Positions 1 to 11,100 of a DNA stretch of 64,000 nt are shown here, piece after piece. Both the position numbers and the translations under genes were made by a program. The stretch is from Cololabis saira (lineage: Eukaryota > Chordata > Actinopteri > Beloniformes > Belonidae): the NCBI RefSeq assembly GCF_033807715.1, contig NC_084601.1, positions 20,726,129 to 20,790,128 of the forward strand, written 5' to 3'. Numbering within the stretch: position 1 is the stretch's first letter; each line of letters starts with the position of its first letter. The notes beneath the pieces are model-generated. The model was not told the DNA's origin. It was given only the letters and a program-made list of their open reading frames with translations, and ran no database searches.

Positions 1-82
1 TAATTTAAGTGCCAATATGGTTCAGTAAATCACTCTAGAAATGGCCCCTCTGGCCTACAGAGAGGGACATAAGCAATCCTAC

Positions 83-532
83 CAGGTCTGGTTTGAGCTT
101 CTTCATGCACTGGACCTCCTCCATCAGTCTTGCAGCTCTCCTCTGATTCTTCTCGATTTCTGCCTCCTTTCCCTTATTCTTCTTCAGGACTGCAGCTTGA
201 CGGAAAAGTTTCCTAATGATCAAAACTCGAATCCTTTTCACCTCCTTCCTCATCTTCACCACCTCATTGTTGAGAATCAGGACAGGTGAAGGAATATTTT
301 CTCCTGTGGCTTGTGGCACTACTTTAACTTCCTTTTCACCACCAACTGTACTTTCCTCTTCATCGTCATTGCAAATCTCCTGCCCTTCTTCCTGTTTCTC
401 CTCCTCCTCCTCCTCCTCCTCGTCCTCAGTCGCCTCGTCCTCAGTCTCCTCCTCAGTCTCCTCCTCCTCCTCCTCCTCCTTCTTCTTCTCGTGTTCCTCA
501 ACAGGCAACATTTTTTCCTTGGTTTTTATCAT
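83..532 (-). CDS. srfbp1: SRFBP1-like (p49/STRAP) exon, partial
   Basis: Serum response factor-binding protein 1 is a nuclear/cytoplasmic cofactor with an N-terminal basic helical region. Read on the minus strand, the C-terminal half of this exon carries the family's N-terminal block ([18 protein letters not shown], then [13 protein letters not shown] and MKKLKPDL). The reading ends at a GT donor (positions 82-81) right after KPDL, where the known protein continues, so the remaining exons lie left of the window. Upstream of that block is an acidic Glu/Asp-rich leader of about 60 residues that I do not recall in the mammalian protein. The ATG at 532-530 is preceded directly by a pyrimidine-AACAG acceptor-like sequence (533-541), so this may be exon 2 rather than the first exon and the true start is uncertain. 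A retrocopy is less likely because a donor is present. Confidence 0.68.
391..500. repeat. (TCC)n / (GGA)n low-complexity tract
   Basis: Imperfect TCC/CTC trinucleotide tract. On the minus strand it encodes the Glu/Asp-rich leader of the SRFBP1-like exon, so the coding length is likely to vary with repeat number. Confidence 0.8.
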
Positions 533-541
533 CTGTTGGAG

Positions 542-1165
542 AATAAAGCCATCATTACTGATAACAGATAACTGACAACAATATGATACATATACTCACT
601 TTTTTTCATCTAAAGAAAAAAGTGTAGTAATGAAAGCCAAAAGTGTCCTATGGCATGCTTTTTCAACTGTTGGAGTATGGCAACACATCACCGTTTCCCG
701 TTGTCATGATTTACAATCCGTGTTGTTTTGAATTGCTCCGTTAGTTTTATTATTCTCATTATTACTCCAGAAAACAGGTTTTTACTATTAACTTGGTTAA
801 GTAAACACTGAATAATTAACTTGTGTCTTTGGTTTTTTTGGTATGATTTCTTTGATTCATTCTTTAATATATTTAAACAACATTCTGTAGCCTGAAATTT
901 AAAATGTATCCCGTGAAGTTGCACTAACACCTTTACAGTATCTTGGGGTTTGTTAAACCATCTTTCTGGAATGGCTCCCCTGAACACAAATTGTCACTCA
1001 AGATCTTATCAATGCCATTTCTGAACAGACACCCTTGAAAGCTGACCACGTGTGATCAAATCATGGCACATGCTTTATGTCCCTTGAAATCGTATAGTAT
1101 GATACCATAGACTGTATACAAGCATGGACGAATCATTCAGTCACGTGACCCACTGGGTTCTGAAG
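542..1165. other. AT-rich intergenic sequence, nothing recognised
   Basis: Presumed upstream flank or intron of the SRFBP1-like gene. Short reading frames here have no family resemblance. A possible minus-strand mini-exon, bounded by a CTTTAG acceptor and GTGAGT donor around 600-620, is noted but unsupported. Confidence 0.4.
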
Positions 1166-1602
1166 ACCGGTGTTGTGCCAAAAAGTGATTGCCTGCCAGA
1201 ATCTGATTTCTTCTGATTTGTGGCCGCGGGAGCGCGCACAGCAGCCTGTTGAACGATAGCGCTAAAACGTCAGATTTTCAGATTATGAAGCTCAAGAATG
1301 AGATAAAGTCATATTTAGGCAGAAACAACTTTTCATTAACTGCATTTGGCCTTCAATCAATTTTTGGCAGGTGAAAATGCCTATTTTGTGTTGTAATGGT
1401 CCTTTAAAAGAGTTAAAAGCAATCCTGAGAGCTCTAGTGTTTATATTATGAAGCTCAAGAATGAGATGAAATCATATTTAGGTAGAAACAACCTTTCGTT
1501 ACTTGTATTTGGCCTTCAATCAATTTTTGGCAGGTAAGAAGACCCATTTTCAGGGGAGAAATCAGATTCTAGCAGGCAATCACTTTTTGGCACAACACCG
1601 GT
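1166..1602. mobile_element. MITE with ~46-bp terminal inverted repeats
   Basis: The left end ACCGGTGTTGTGCCAAAAAG is matched by its reverse complement ending at 1602, and the inverted repeat runs about 46 bp. The interior holds two direct copies of a ~100-bp segment (about 1276-1383 and 1441-1541), each containing TATGAAGCTCAAGAATGAGA and a CAATCAATTTTTGGCAGGT stretch. There is no coding capacity, and a clear target duplication was not found. Confidence 0.8.
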
Positions 1603-1619
1603 TTTAAACTTTAAAATTT

Positions 1620-2078
1620 TTGTTTAGATTTAGAGGTGTCAAAGTCTGGAATAGTTGGTACCATATTGCAAACAATTGTAGGTCCCTATCCATTTTCAAA
1701 AGTCGCTCAAGAGAGCATTTAATTCAACAATGTAGTCAAGAAAGCTCTTAATGTTCTTTTGCACTTCATATTCTGTGTTCCCATTTGTTCAGCATAATAC
1801 TCATATTTTCATGATCATGTGTACAGTAATTTTTTTTATCTTTTTTTAATTTTTTTTTTTTAATTATTTTATTTTCATTCATGTTCTACATGCAATTTTT
1901 ATGATTTATTTTTATTTTTATGATTTTGTATCCTCATAAGCATTTTGTTAAATGTTATTAAGTGGGGGCTCCTCATAAGCTTACTGGCTTGCTCGCTCCT
2001 CCCTGCACAGTTTCTTTTAACTGAACTTATTTGTGTAATGTTGTTTTTTATGTTATGTGTTAAATAAACTAAACTAAA
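1620..2078 (+). mobile_element. LINE 3'-end fragment
   Basis: Short translation RGVKVWNSW...SLSIFKSRSREHL resembles the common C-terminal end of fish LINE ORF2 (GVKLWNSLP...FKK.LK..L). A T-rich 3'UTR follows, with an AAATAAACTAAACTAAAC tail. It is 5'-truncated and non-functional. Confidence 0.6.
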
Positions 2079-2094
2079 CCGGTTTTTTGTGTTT

Positions 2095-2530
2095 TTTTTT
2101 TTTACAATTGAGTGCGGTGAATTTTTTTTAACTTCATATTAAGCATTAGATGCATTTCCAATATGATTGACTGGCAGTCGACTCAGCCAATCGTGAGCCG
2201 GTATCACTTCCTCATCAGCAGGCGTCATGCTACCGCACTCCGCGGAGCAACCACACGTTTGTACGAACCCAGCGTCGGATAGACATGACGGTAATGTTTG
2301 ATTTCGCCGTCGAGGCCACATGTTAAACGGTATAACCCGCTGTAAATGTTTACCAGCAGCTCTGCGGATATGTCGGCGGGGTTTGGCTGAAGGAGCTGGG
2401 AGCAGAGCTAACGCTGAACCACATGCGGTGGGCGGGGTTGCTGCTGAACAAGAGAAACGGGCTTCAAAAACCGCTCTCCACAAACCAATGGGTCTCCTAA
2501 CCTAATGGATCGTCCATTGTTATTTACTGT
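2095..2530. repeat. Dispersed repeat family X, copy 1
   Basis: Shares several blocks with copies near 37440-37795 and 57900-58140: AATATGATTGAC, a TATCACTTCCTCAT block, and GGGCTTCAAAAACCGCTCT followed by AAACCAATGGGTC. Family unknown to me; possibly a non-autonomous DNA element. Its right end abuts the palindromic MITE at 2534. Confidence 0.5.
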
Positions 2531-2533
2531 ATA

Positions 2534-2895
2534 CAGGACTGTCTCAGAAAATTAGAATATTGTGATAAAGTTCTTTATTTTCTGTAATGCAATTTAAAAA
2601 AAAAAAAAAATGTCATACATTCTGGATTAATTACAAATCGACTGAAATATTGCAAGCCTTTTAATATTGCTGATTTTGGCTTACAGTTTAAGATTAAGAT
2701 TCCCAGAATATTCTAATTTTTTTAGATAGGATATTTTAGTTTTCTTAAGCTGTAAGCCATGATCAGCAATATTAAAATAATAAAAGGCTTGCAATATTTC
2801 AGTTGATTTGTAATGAATCCAGAATGTATGACATTTTTGTTTTTGTAATTAAATTACAGAAAATCACAATATTCTAATTTTCTGAGACAGTCCTG
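2534..2895. mobile_element. Palindromic Tc/mariner-like MITE (362 bp)
   Basis: Begins CAGGACTGTCTCAGAAAATT and ends with the reverse complement, flanked on both sides by TA (2532-2533 and 2896-2897), as expected of Tc1/mariner target duplication. The two halves are near reverse complements over most of their length, so single strands would fold into one long hairpin. This is a familiar high-copy fish element type. Confidence 0.88.
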
Positions 2896-2899
2896 TATG

Positions 2900-3320
2900 T
2901 ATAATACTTATGTGATCACTATATACCAAAACACCAAAAGACGTAAGTTTTAGGGCACTTTTTTATGTCAACGCTACTAAACTGTGTATTATCCAAGTTA
3001 AAAGTAACCACATTCATTCGTATGCCATCGCGTACTGTTGCGTTTGTATTAATCAAGTATTTGGATGAGCTAACGCAGTATGATACCTCAAAACAAACGT
3101 GGCCAAAGCAGCATGCACTAGTGAAACTGTTTAAAACGAGCTACACGTGAGTTTCTTACATCTGACACGTGTCGGGAAGAATAAGAAAACTAGTATTTCA
3201 GCGCGTAATTAGCACACTTACCATTCAGAAAAGAAAACTTTAAAAAAGAAAAGTCAAATTTGAGAAAAGAAACCCCACGACTAGCAGGAGGCGGCCATGT
3301 TTAGCACATCGTTCACGGCG
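2900..3320. other. Intergenic, AT-rich, nothing recognised
   Basis: One short open frame (2965-3150) has no family resemblance and looks like chance. GC content and CpG rise from about 3285 toward the CRE repeat. Confidence 0.4.
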
Positions 3321-3323
3321 CGG

Positions 3324-3331
3324 TGACGTCA
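3324..3331. promoter_or_regulatory. CRE palindrome (CREB/ATF site)
   Basis: Exact TGACGTCA in a CpG-rich block. A second exact copy lies at 3362-3369, immediately left of the LINE poly-T. Function is inferred from the consensus only. Confidence 0.45.
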
Positions 3332-3375
3332 GACGTCGCCGTCGGGGTCGGGACGACGCGGTGACGTCAGACGTC

Positions 3376-4158
3376 TTTTTTTTTCAACTTTATTGAAGCA
3401 AAAGACAGAATTGAGAGCAACATCAGACATATGTGTATACAACATAAAACTACACAATTATACAGTCACAAATACGCCTGGGGAATTAGTCATTGACAAA
3501 GAAAAAAAAATTAAACAAATATCTTATATAGCTTACAAAGGTCATAAGTTTTAACAGCTTTTTTATTTACAGAATCAGATATGGAGAATATGTATTGTTT
3601 GATATATGCGGACAGCTCCGGAAAATTCGGCTTTTTATTTAAAAATTTGGATGTGTGGATATAGAATTTAGTTAAAATAATGAGCAAATTGATCAAATAA
3701 AATTTACAGTTGAGATTCCTGTCAAATTCAATATATCCAAACAATACATTTTTCCAGCACAAATTAAATTGGGGGTAGATGTGATCTATAATAAAGCGGG
3801 ACAATTTACTCCACAGTTTTTTTGTGTACAGGCAACACCAAAATAAATGAATCAGTGTTTCATTGGGAAAACCACAAAAAGTACAACTCACATCAATGTC
3901 TTTCTTAAGACTCTGTAAATAATGATTGCTAGGATAGAATCTGTGTAGCATTTTAAAGGAAATCTCTTTGACTTTATTAGTTAGGAAAAACGTCTGTGGT
4001 AATAGCCAGACTTTTTCCCAATTAATGTTTCCAACAAAAGAAGACCAGTAAGATAGTGAAGGTGTACTGATGATGTCTTGTTGAAATGCTTACGAACAAT
4101 ATTGTTTTTGTTCTTAGTGTTCCAAGAAAAACACATTTTTCCAACAGTAGTTTCAATT
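3376..4158 (-). mobile_element. L1/Tx1-like LINE, 5'-truncated, copy A
   Basis: On the minus strand a 146-residue open frame (3951 to 3511) carries the zinc-knuckle C-terminus of L1-type ORF2: CTFCGFPNETLIHLFWCC followed by KKLW. The plus-strand T-run at about 3376-3384 is the poly(A) tail. The 5' end is cut at the T-run of copy B, so copy A probably inserted into copy B's poly(A) tail. Dead on arrival: it lacks endonuclease and RT. Confidence 0.75.
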
Positions 4159-4855
4159 ACATTTTTTTTTTTTATTATTCTTTATTTAAATCTCAAAATA
4201 CAATGCAAAATTAAGAACAAGGGTAACATACAAATACAGACATTCGAGCACCATATACAAAATAAATAAACAAGAGAATATATAAAGAACAAGACAGTTG
4301 AATGTAAATTAAACAGATAAATAAAAATAAAAACATAATGTGCGAGAGTGAGTTTCATGTAGTCAAGTTGATGCCGATGGTTTTTTGTGCCTTTTGGTTT
4401 TTTGATGAGTAAATTGTCCTTATATATAGATCAAGTTCTTTTTTAAGTACAAGGAGTTCAGGTTTTCTGTGGATTAATTTGGACTTGTGTATGTGAAATT
4501 TAGCTTAAAATAAAAACAGATTAATAAAAAAGAAAGCATCCCTATCTTTGTGATTAAAATTATGAAAACCAAAAATAACATTCTTAAAATAAAGATGAAA
4601 ATCAGAAAGGACAAAATCAACAATATGCTTGTGGAAGTCCCTCCAAAATTTATAACTGAATTCACATGACCAAAATAAGTGGGAATATGTCACAGGATAT
4701 GTTTGGCAAAAAGAACAATTAACGTCTATATCCTTCTTAAATTTAGATAAATATTGTTTTGCAGGGTAGAATTTGTGTATCAATTTGAAAGAGATCTCTT
4801 TGACTTTATTTGTTAGGAAGAATCTTTGTGGTAACAACCATACAGGGCAACGTCG
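4159..4855 (-). mobile_element. L1/Tx1-like LINE, 5'-truncated, copy B
   Basis: The minus-strand frame 4837-4505 encodes the same domain type as copy A but from a divergent family (CSFCQTYPVTYSHLFWSCEF, then YKFW). The poly(A) tail appears as the T-run at 4159-4171. The left end of the two-LINE block and its right end are bordered by the same 16-bp GGTGACGTCAGACGTC, consistent with a target-site duplication. Confidence 0.75.
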
Positions 4856-4857
4856 GG

Positions 4858-4952
4858 TGACGTCAGACGTCGCCGTCCGTCGGGACGACGCGGTGACGTC
4901 AGACGTCGACGTCGGGACGACCGACGCGGCGTGTCGTGAAAAGGGGCGGGGC
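4858..4952 (+). promoter_or_regulatory. Candidate macoilin proximal promoter: two CREs and a GC box
   Basis: TGACGTCA at 4858-4865 and 4894-4901, then GGGGCGGGGC (Sp1-type GC box) at 4943-4952, all within 255 bp upstream of the macoilin ATG in CpG-rich sequence with no TATA box seen. Assignment to macoilin is by position; the start site is not known. Confidence 0.5.
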
Positions 4953-5109
4953 TTCGGGGGGGACTGTTTTTATTTATTTCTTTGTTTCATGTGGATAAAA
5001 CAACAACAATGGTGGATAATTGAAGAAGTGTGAATATTCAAGAGTGAGCGGATGACGTTTCCAGTCCCAGTTATCAGACCGATAGCGCAAGTGAATCCAC
5101 AGGGGGAGG

Positions 5110-5189
5110 ATGAAGCGGCGCAATGCGGACTGCAGTAAACTCCGCCGGCCGCTGAGACGGAGCCGCATCAGCGACGGTTTATACAGCAG
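5110..5189 (+). CDS. maco1: maco1 coding exon 1
   Basis: Encodes MKRRNADCSKLRRPLRRSR and on to GLYS, the cytosolic basic N-terminus. Ends with a split Ser codon (AG|GTACCG donor). Confidence 0.93.
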
Positions 5190-8100
5190 GTACCGGGGAA
5201 CAATGGCCGCGCTGCGAGAGGGGACGCGGCGGCGGGGTCCGCTTCAGACACAACCAACCACGGGTTGCTCTGGGGCTGTATCCGCCACTAAACTGTACAA
5301 ATCCGCTCAAACTGTCACCATAACAGGCCCAGGTTTACCTGTTTATTCCTGTCTGGATCGGTCCGTTACCACCGTTTGAACCCTGCAGGTGTTTGCTGCG
5401 GAGGTTATTGTTTAATTTAGAAATTGTGTAACAGCGTAGACTTGAGAGAAAGCTGACTGACAGTCAGAGGAGCTTTCACCTGTGCTTTGTTGGGCGGGTT
5501 GGGCTTCAACTCCCAAACAAAACCCGAAAAAAGAAAATTATTACCAAGTAATCTACAGCAGTTGTTTGTTTTTTCAAATCCAGAAGATATAGAACATAGA
5601 AGGAAATATAATTTCAAACATCAGCATGCTAGGGTCACTCTCAAGCAGATGTGTACATCGGTTGTGGGAGTAAAACTGTGGAACTCTCTACAGAATGATT
5701 TAAAGGAATGCACAAATTCACTTAGGTTCAAAAAAATGTATAAAGATAAAATATTTAAGTTATATGATCATGAAGACTGGGAATTAAGCAGTATTATTAA
5801 TATCTGTGGTTGGTTCTATTTAAGTGTATATTTTTGTAAATATTGGTTACATTGACTGTTCTTTTTGTTTTGGTATTTAATAAGGGACAGGTAACATAAG
5901 ACTTGTCTTCATCCTGCTCCTTTTCGGTCATGGGTGTGTAGATTGACCACCATGCACGAAACGAAATAAATAAATAGATAAAAAAAAAAAATAAAATCAA
6001 TTTTTAATTGAACGCGTTTCTTCAGGAACATCTGTCTTGAGGTTGATTGGTGGTTAAGGCTGATTTATGGTTCCGCGTTACACCTACGCAGAGCCTACGG
6101 CGTAAGGTGCGCGTCGCCGCGTACCTTACGCCGTAGGCTACGCGTCGATTTAAAGGAGCTGTATGTAAGAGCAATAATAAAACGAATCATAAAATGACCC
6201 CGATATGTCAACAGATGTTTAAAAATCGTGTTCATTTAACATATTTATGTCACTGACAACAGCACTCAAGCCAGGATATCCCAGTTTAAAAAGAGGAGTT
6301 GCAGCCCTCAACTGATGTTTATGTTGTCATTTTTTGTTTTGGCCTGAAGCTCCACCCTCCACCTATCTCCCAATCACCAAGTCAGTATTGTTTCTGAAGC
6401 TCCACCCTCCACCTATCTCCCAATCACCAAGTCAGTATTGTTTCTGAAGCTCCACCCTCCACCTATCTCCCAATCACCAAGTCAGTATTGTTTCAGCATC
6501 CGGGTTGCCAGCTCGGCTCTAATTATCGCAGCCATGGCAGCCTACGTTCCTGCTGCATTCTGCAGCCTACCTGGCAACCTCTGGTCGGGGGGAGGAGGGG
6601 GAGGGTACACGCCGCTCAACAATATTTTGAAAGTGACTGCAGTACCAGTTTTGGACATTTCTTACAGACGGCTCCTTTAACGCGGAACCATAATTTATGC
6701 TTTAGGCAGCAGATGGAAAGCAGCTGTGCTGCTGCCAACAAGTCCAGACATGACACCCCTCTTGCTCTGCCCCGCATGTACAGATAACATACAGTACAGC
6801 AGTTTGATGGACTTCACTTGTTCAATGTTTGTCTATTTTAAATGGTATATTTTAAATCGTGTTCACTGCCGCTTCTTTGTCTGCCTTCAGATCATACCTG
6901 TCAAGTTTTGGATTTAAAAATACGGGAAATTTTCCGCTGCTGTCCCACCAGCCCAACCAGGGTCCTGTATCTTACATTTTAAAACAGATTTACGAGCAAT
7001 TCAAAATAACTACCTGTCAACCACTTACAAACTACAATTATGTGGTCAGAATCTGATATTGACCTTTGTTGACCCTGAAATGTTGTGGACATTCTTATGT
7101 TTGTAATTCCTATAATAGAGCCTAAATGAAAACACAAAAGTGGATTAAAGCACATTTATTTATTTTAAATATTTTCAGTTAATATACACATTAATTGTCT
7201 TCAAGTGAAACATCTACATTTTCACTCATGTGGCTCTCTGGCATTCACTGACTGATGACACAGACGTATTTTTCTGTGTCTTTTCTTTAGGAAAGTAAAT
7301 TTGGTTTCCCATTTTTAGAGATATTTACACCAAGTCTTTATTTTTTGTCAGAAATATCGTCACTCTCCAATCCACCTCTGATTTGTTGTTCAGAGTTTGC
7401 TCCCGTTGTCGCCACTAACCTCGCAAGAACAGCTACCCAGGCGACAGCAGGTGGTAGGTCTTGCGAGGCCAGTGACCATTCAGTTTGCAGTTTAAAAATT
7501 ATTATATTATAAAAAGGGAAATTTACGGGAAAATACTAATACGTGAGGACGGCCAGAAAGAGGGTTCAAATACGGTAGTTTCCCAGCCAAAGCGGGAAAC
7601 TTGACAGGTATGCTCCAGATAGGGAAGTGACACTGTCCGCAAGACTAATGTATAAACCTGATGGTTGTCATTGAAGCGGCTACTTCATGAAACGCCATGT
7701 GCTGTACTTTGTTTTGGACTCAGTTCTTTGTTGAACTGTATATTTAATCTGTTTCTGCTCCTCACAGCACGTTCCTGTACCTGAAGTTCCTGGTGGTGTG
7801 GGTGTTAGTTTTACTGGCCGACTTTGTTCTGGAGTTCAGGTTTGAGTACCTGTGGCCCTTCTGGCTTTTCATCAGGAGTGTGTACGACTCCTTCAGATAT
7901 CAGGGGCTGGTAAGAGCTCGTCTGGTGACCTTTCCTTTGCTCTTTCCACTTGGCACCGGTTATTGAGCCTAAATGTGTATTTCTGTGTCTCTTTTCTCCT
8001 ACACGTAGGCATTTTCTGTCTTCTTTGTGTGTGTGGCATTTACATCAGACATCATATGCCTCCTCTTCATCCCCGTCCAATGGCTGTTTTTCGCTGCCAG

Positions 8101-11100
8101 CACTTACGTCTGGGTCCAGTATGTCTGGCACACAGGTTAGTTCAATTTTTCAATGGACTCTTTTCTTACATTATTTAATCATTTTTCAGATGAATTCAAA
8201 TATTAAAATTTTTATTCTTGCAGCCAAATTGCTAATTTCATTTCAAATATTTAAATAAAAATTTCATTACTTTCTTTTTTTTAATTATATATAAAGAAAT
8301 CCAACTACAAACCCGAGTGCTGGAGAAAAAAATAATTACATTTTGCTTTTCTTTTCCCTATTTCACACAGAGAGAGGAGTCTGTCTACCAACTGTTTCGC
8401 TGTGGATCCTATTTGTGTACATCGAAGCTGCCATACGGTTCAAGGATCTAAAGAATTTCCATGTAGATCTCTGTCGGCCTTTTGCTGCTCACTGGTAAAT
8501 GCATTTACTGCGTTGTACGTTTGATATTGCCCTTTTGTTCTTTTTCCCTCATTACTACTGATAACAGTGAAAAATACACAACTACGTAATTTTTTTTTTG
8601 TGTTCTTGCATTAATGTATGCCATATAGTCATATGCAAAAGTTAGAATGTCCTTTTTTTTTTTATGCTCCTTTTTTTTTTGTGTAAGACACAATGAAAAT
8701 AATCAATAATTATTTCTGCACATTAGCCTGGTGAGAGATCCAAATCCATCCAGGTCAATGTTCATCAGTAAGAAAGAATATTCACAAGCGAAAACCTTCA
8801 AGACAGTTTTCAGAATTTTCAAGAGTGGATTAACCAGAAAATTTACCCCAGAAATGTAAAAAACAAACAAACCATGGGCTACATCTCGCATCATAAAGTC
8901 TATGGCACAATTAGAAGACCTAGCAAACGACTACTCCTCTTTACTGCTGCTAAAGGTGAATCTACATACTACTGAATGATGGAGCTACTGAGCATTGCCC
9001 TCTGATGCATTAAAACATGTATTTTACTTTTCATTTTGTTAAATGGATAATCGGATGGTTAAAAAAGTTTGTTGCTGTTCAACTGAGTGTTTGTGTGACT
9101 GTGTAAAACGGTTTCTTTTCACATTCTTGCCTGAATCTAAGCAGACATTTAGGGTTCACTCTCAATATATCTCCTCCCGTTGTAGTATCGGCTATCCAGT
9201 GGTGACTCTCGGCTTCGGCTTCAAGAGCTATGTCAGCTATAAGATGCGACTGAGGAAACAGAAGGAAGTCCAGAAGGAGAACGAGTTCTACATGCAGCTT
9301 CTACAGCAGGCTTTACCACCAGAGCAGCAGATGCTGCAGAGACAGGCGCGGGAAGCAGAAGAAGGTGAGACGCAGCACACTTAAAAGCCTTATGGCCGTA
9401 CTATCAGCGGAATTAAAAACCAACAAAAGTTCTGCATATGAGTGACAGATGAACAGTTTGTTTGACACAGGTTGGACGGGTCAGAAAAAATGTCCCGGAC
9501 CGGCATTTATCCCGGGCCAGCAAGGTGTGACTTAAAAGAGTCTTGAAGTTTAACTAAAGGTGTTTTTTTTGAGAGGCAGGTGTTAGACATGGGCTTCCTT
9601 GCATCCTCTTTCTTCCATCTTTTATTTATTTATTTTTGAAATGTACCACTTGCAAATGCAAGGTTACAACAGTCAGGAGGAGCACAACACACACCGTGCT
9701 CCGAGCACACCAGGGATATTTGTGCCAGTTTTGGTTTCACAGTTGGAGGGGTCGGAGACGGCAAACCATCAACTCTGCTCAAATTGTACAATATTTTTAT
9801 ACACTGCTCCCCAGGTGGATCTAAGTGGCCTTAAAATTGCCAAACCAAGTGGCCTCAACAAAATAGCTTAGAAAGAAATAACATCTTCTCCAACGAACGG
9901 TAATTCAAGGATGCGAAACACGTCTGGCAAGAAGAACTAACGACATCCAACTGGATGTAAATGTGTCCCGGACTGCAGTAATTTCTGTTCTATTATGTTA
10001 AAAAGTACAGTTTCTATCTAAATTTCTTCTGCATACCTCTTCCACTAGCTAATAGTTTCTGCACTTTTGCTGACGTGCTTAAGGTTACTAGCAGCTCACA
10101 CAGATGACCCGTCAATTATTTGCTGATTGTCTTCTGAGTCCACTCTAAAATTTTAAACACATCCTTTTCTCTGCTTTGCTTTTAACCACAAAAGTGTAGA
10201 GTTAAACAACCCCGTCAAGGGATAATTGTGACACCTTTCATACAAATGGCACCAGACGGGGAGGTGACCTAGACTGAGAGGTATGCAGGTCATCTGTAAA
10301 GGCACCAGAGGGCTGGTTTGTTTGTCGGTAGACATTTATAGACAAAGGAGATAGTGTAATATTCGTGTAGCTTCTTTCTTCCAGGGAGTGATGTCTGACT
10401 CCTCTGCTTTGTATCAGTCAATCAAGGTCATCGTTTAGGCTAGCCTCTGTTTATAACCAAACATGTCTCTACTTGTCTTTTGGTTAAATCTGCTGTTGTA
10501 TGTTTATACCTAACGGCTAAGATCATATACCTTTGCTTTCATCCAGCTGCCTTAGCTAAAGGGATCTCGGAGCTAGAACCCACAGTCGTATCTCAAAACG
10601 GAGGACCGCCTGGAAAGAAAAGTACCTCATTCCCGTTACCGGAACTGGAGTACCGCGAAAAAGGGAAGGACAGTAGCACGAAAGAGGGCAAAAAACAGAA
10701 CGCAGTGGGAATCAATAACAACAGTATTATACACACGCTGGACTCCAAACTGCAGGAGGCGGAGTATATCGAGAACTGCGTCGGGACAAAGAGACTGAAC
10801 AACGACCTGGCAGGAGAAAACGCAGACAGCAGCAGCCACACTACCAGTAAAGAGGACATGGGGGGGACGGGGAAGAACTACAAAAACACCGGTGGAGGTG
10901 GCGCAAGCAACTCGTCTCCACGAAATCACAGCTCTGCCAACGGCAGCCTCCCGTCAGGCTCCTTGGCCAATAAGAGCGAGAGGAAACAGAAAGGGTCGGG
11001 GAAGGGGCAGAAGGATCTGGTGGAAAACTGCATCCCCAATAACCAGCTGGGCAAGCCAGAGGCTCTGCTGCGGTAAGGCCACCGTTCCAACATCCCTACT

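Larger units (their letters stand above)
3322..4930. repeat. CRE-containing tandem repeat, ~37-bp unit, interrupted by LINEs
   Basis: Three GC-rich units each start GGTGACGTCAGACGTC. Unit 1 runs 3322 to about 3359, unit 2 starts about 3360 and resumes after the LINE block at about 4857, and unit 3 starts about 4892. Four perfect TGACGTCA palindromes (3324, 3362, 4858, 4894) are present; the 3362 and 4858 copies look like the target duplication created by LINE insertion. Confidence 0.75.
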
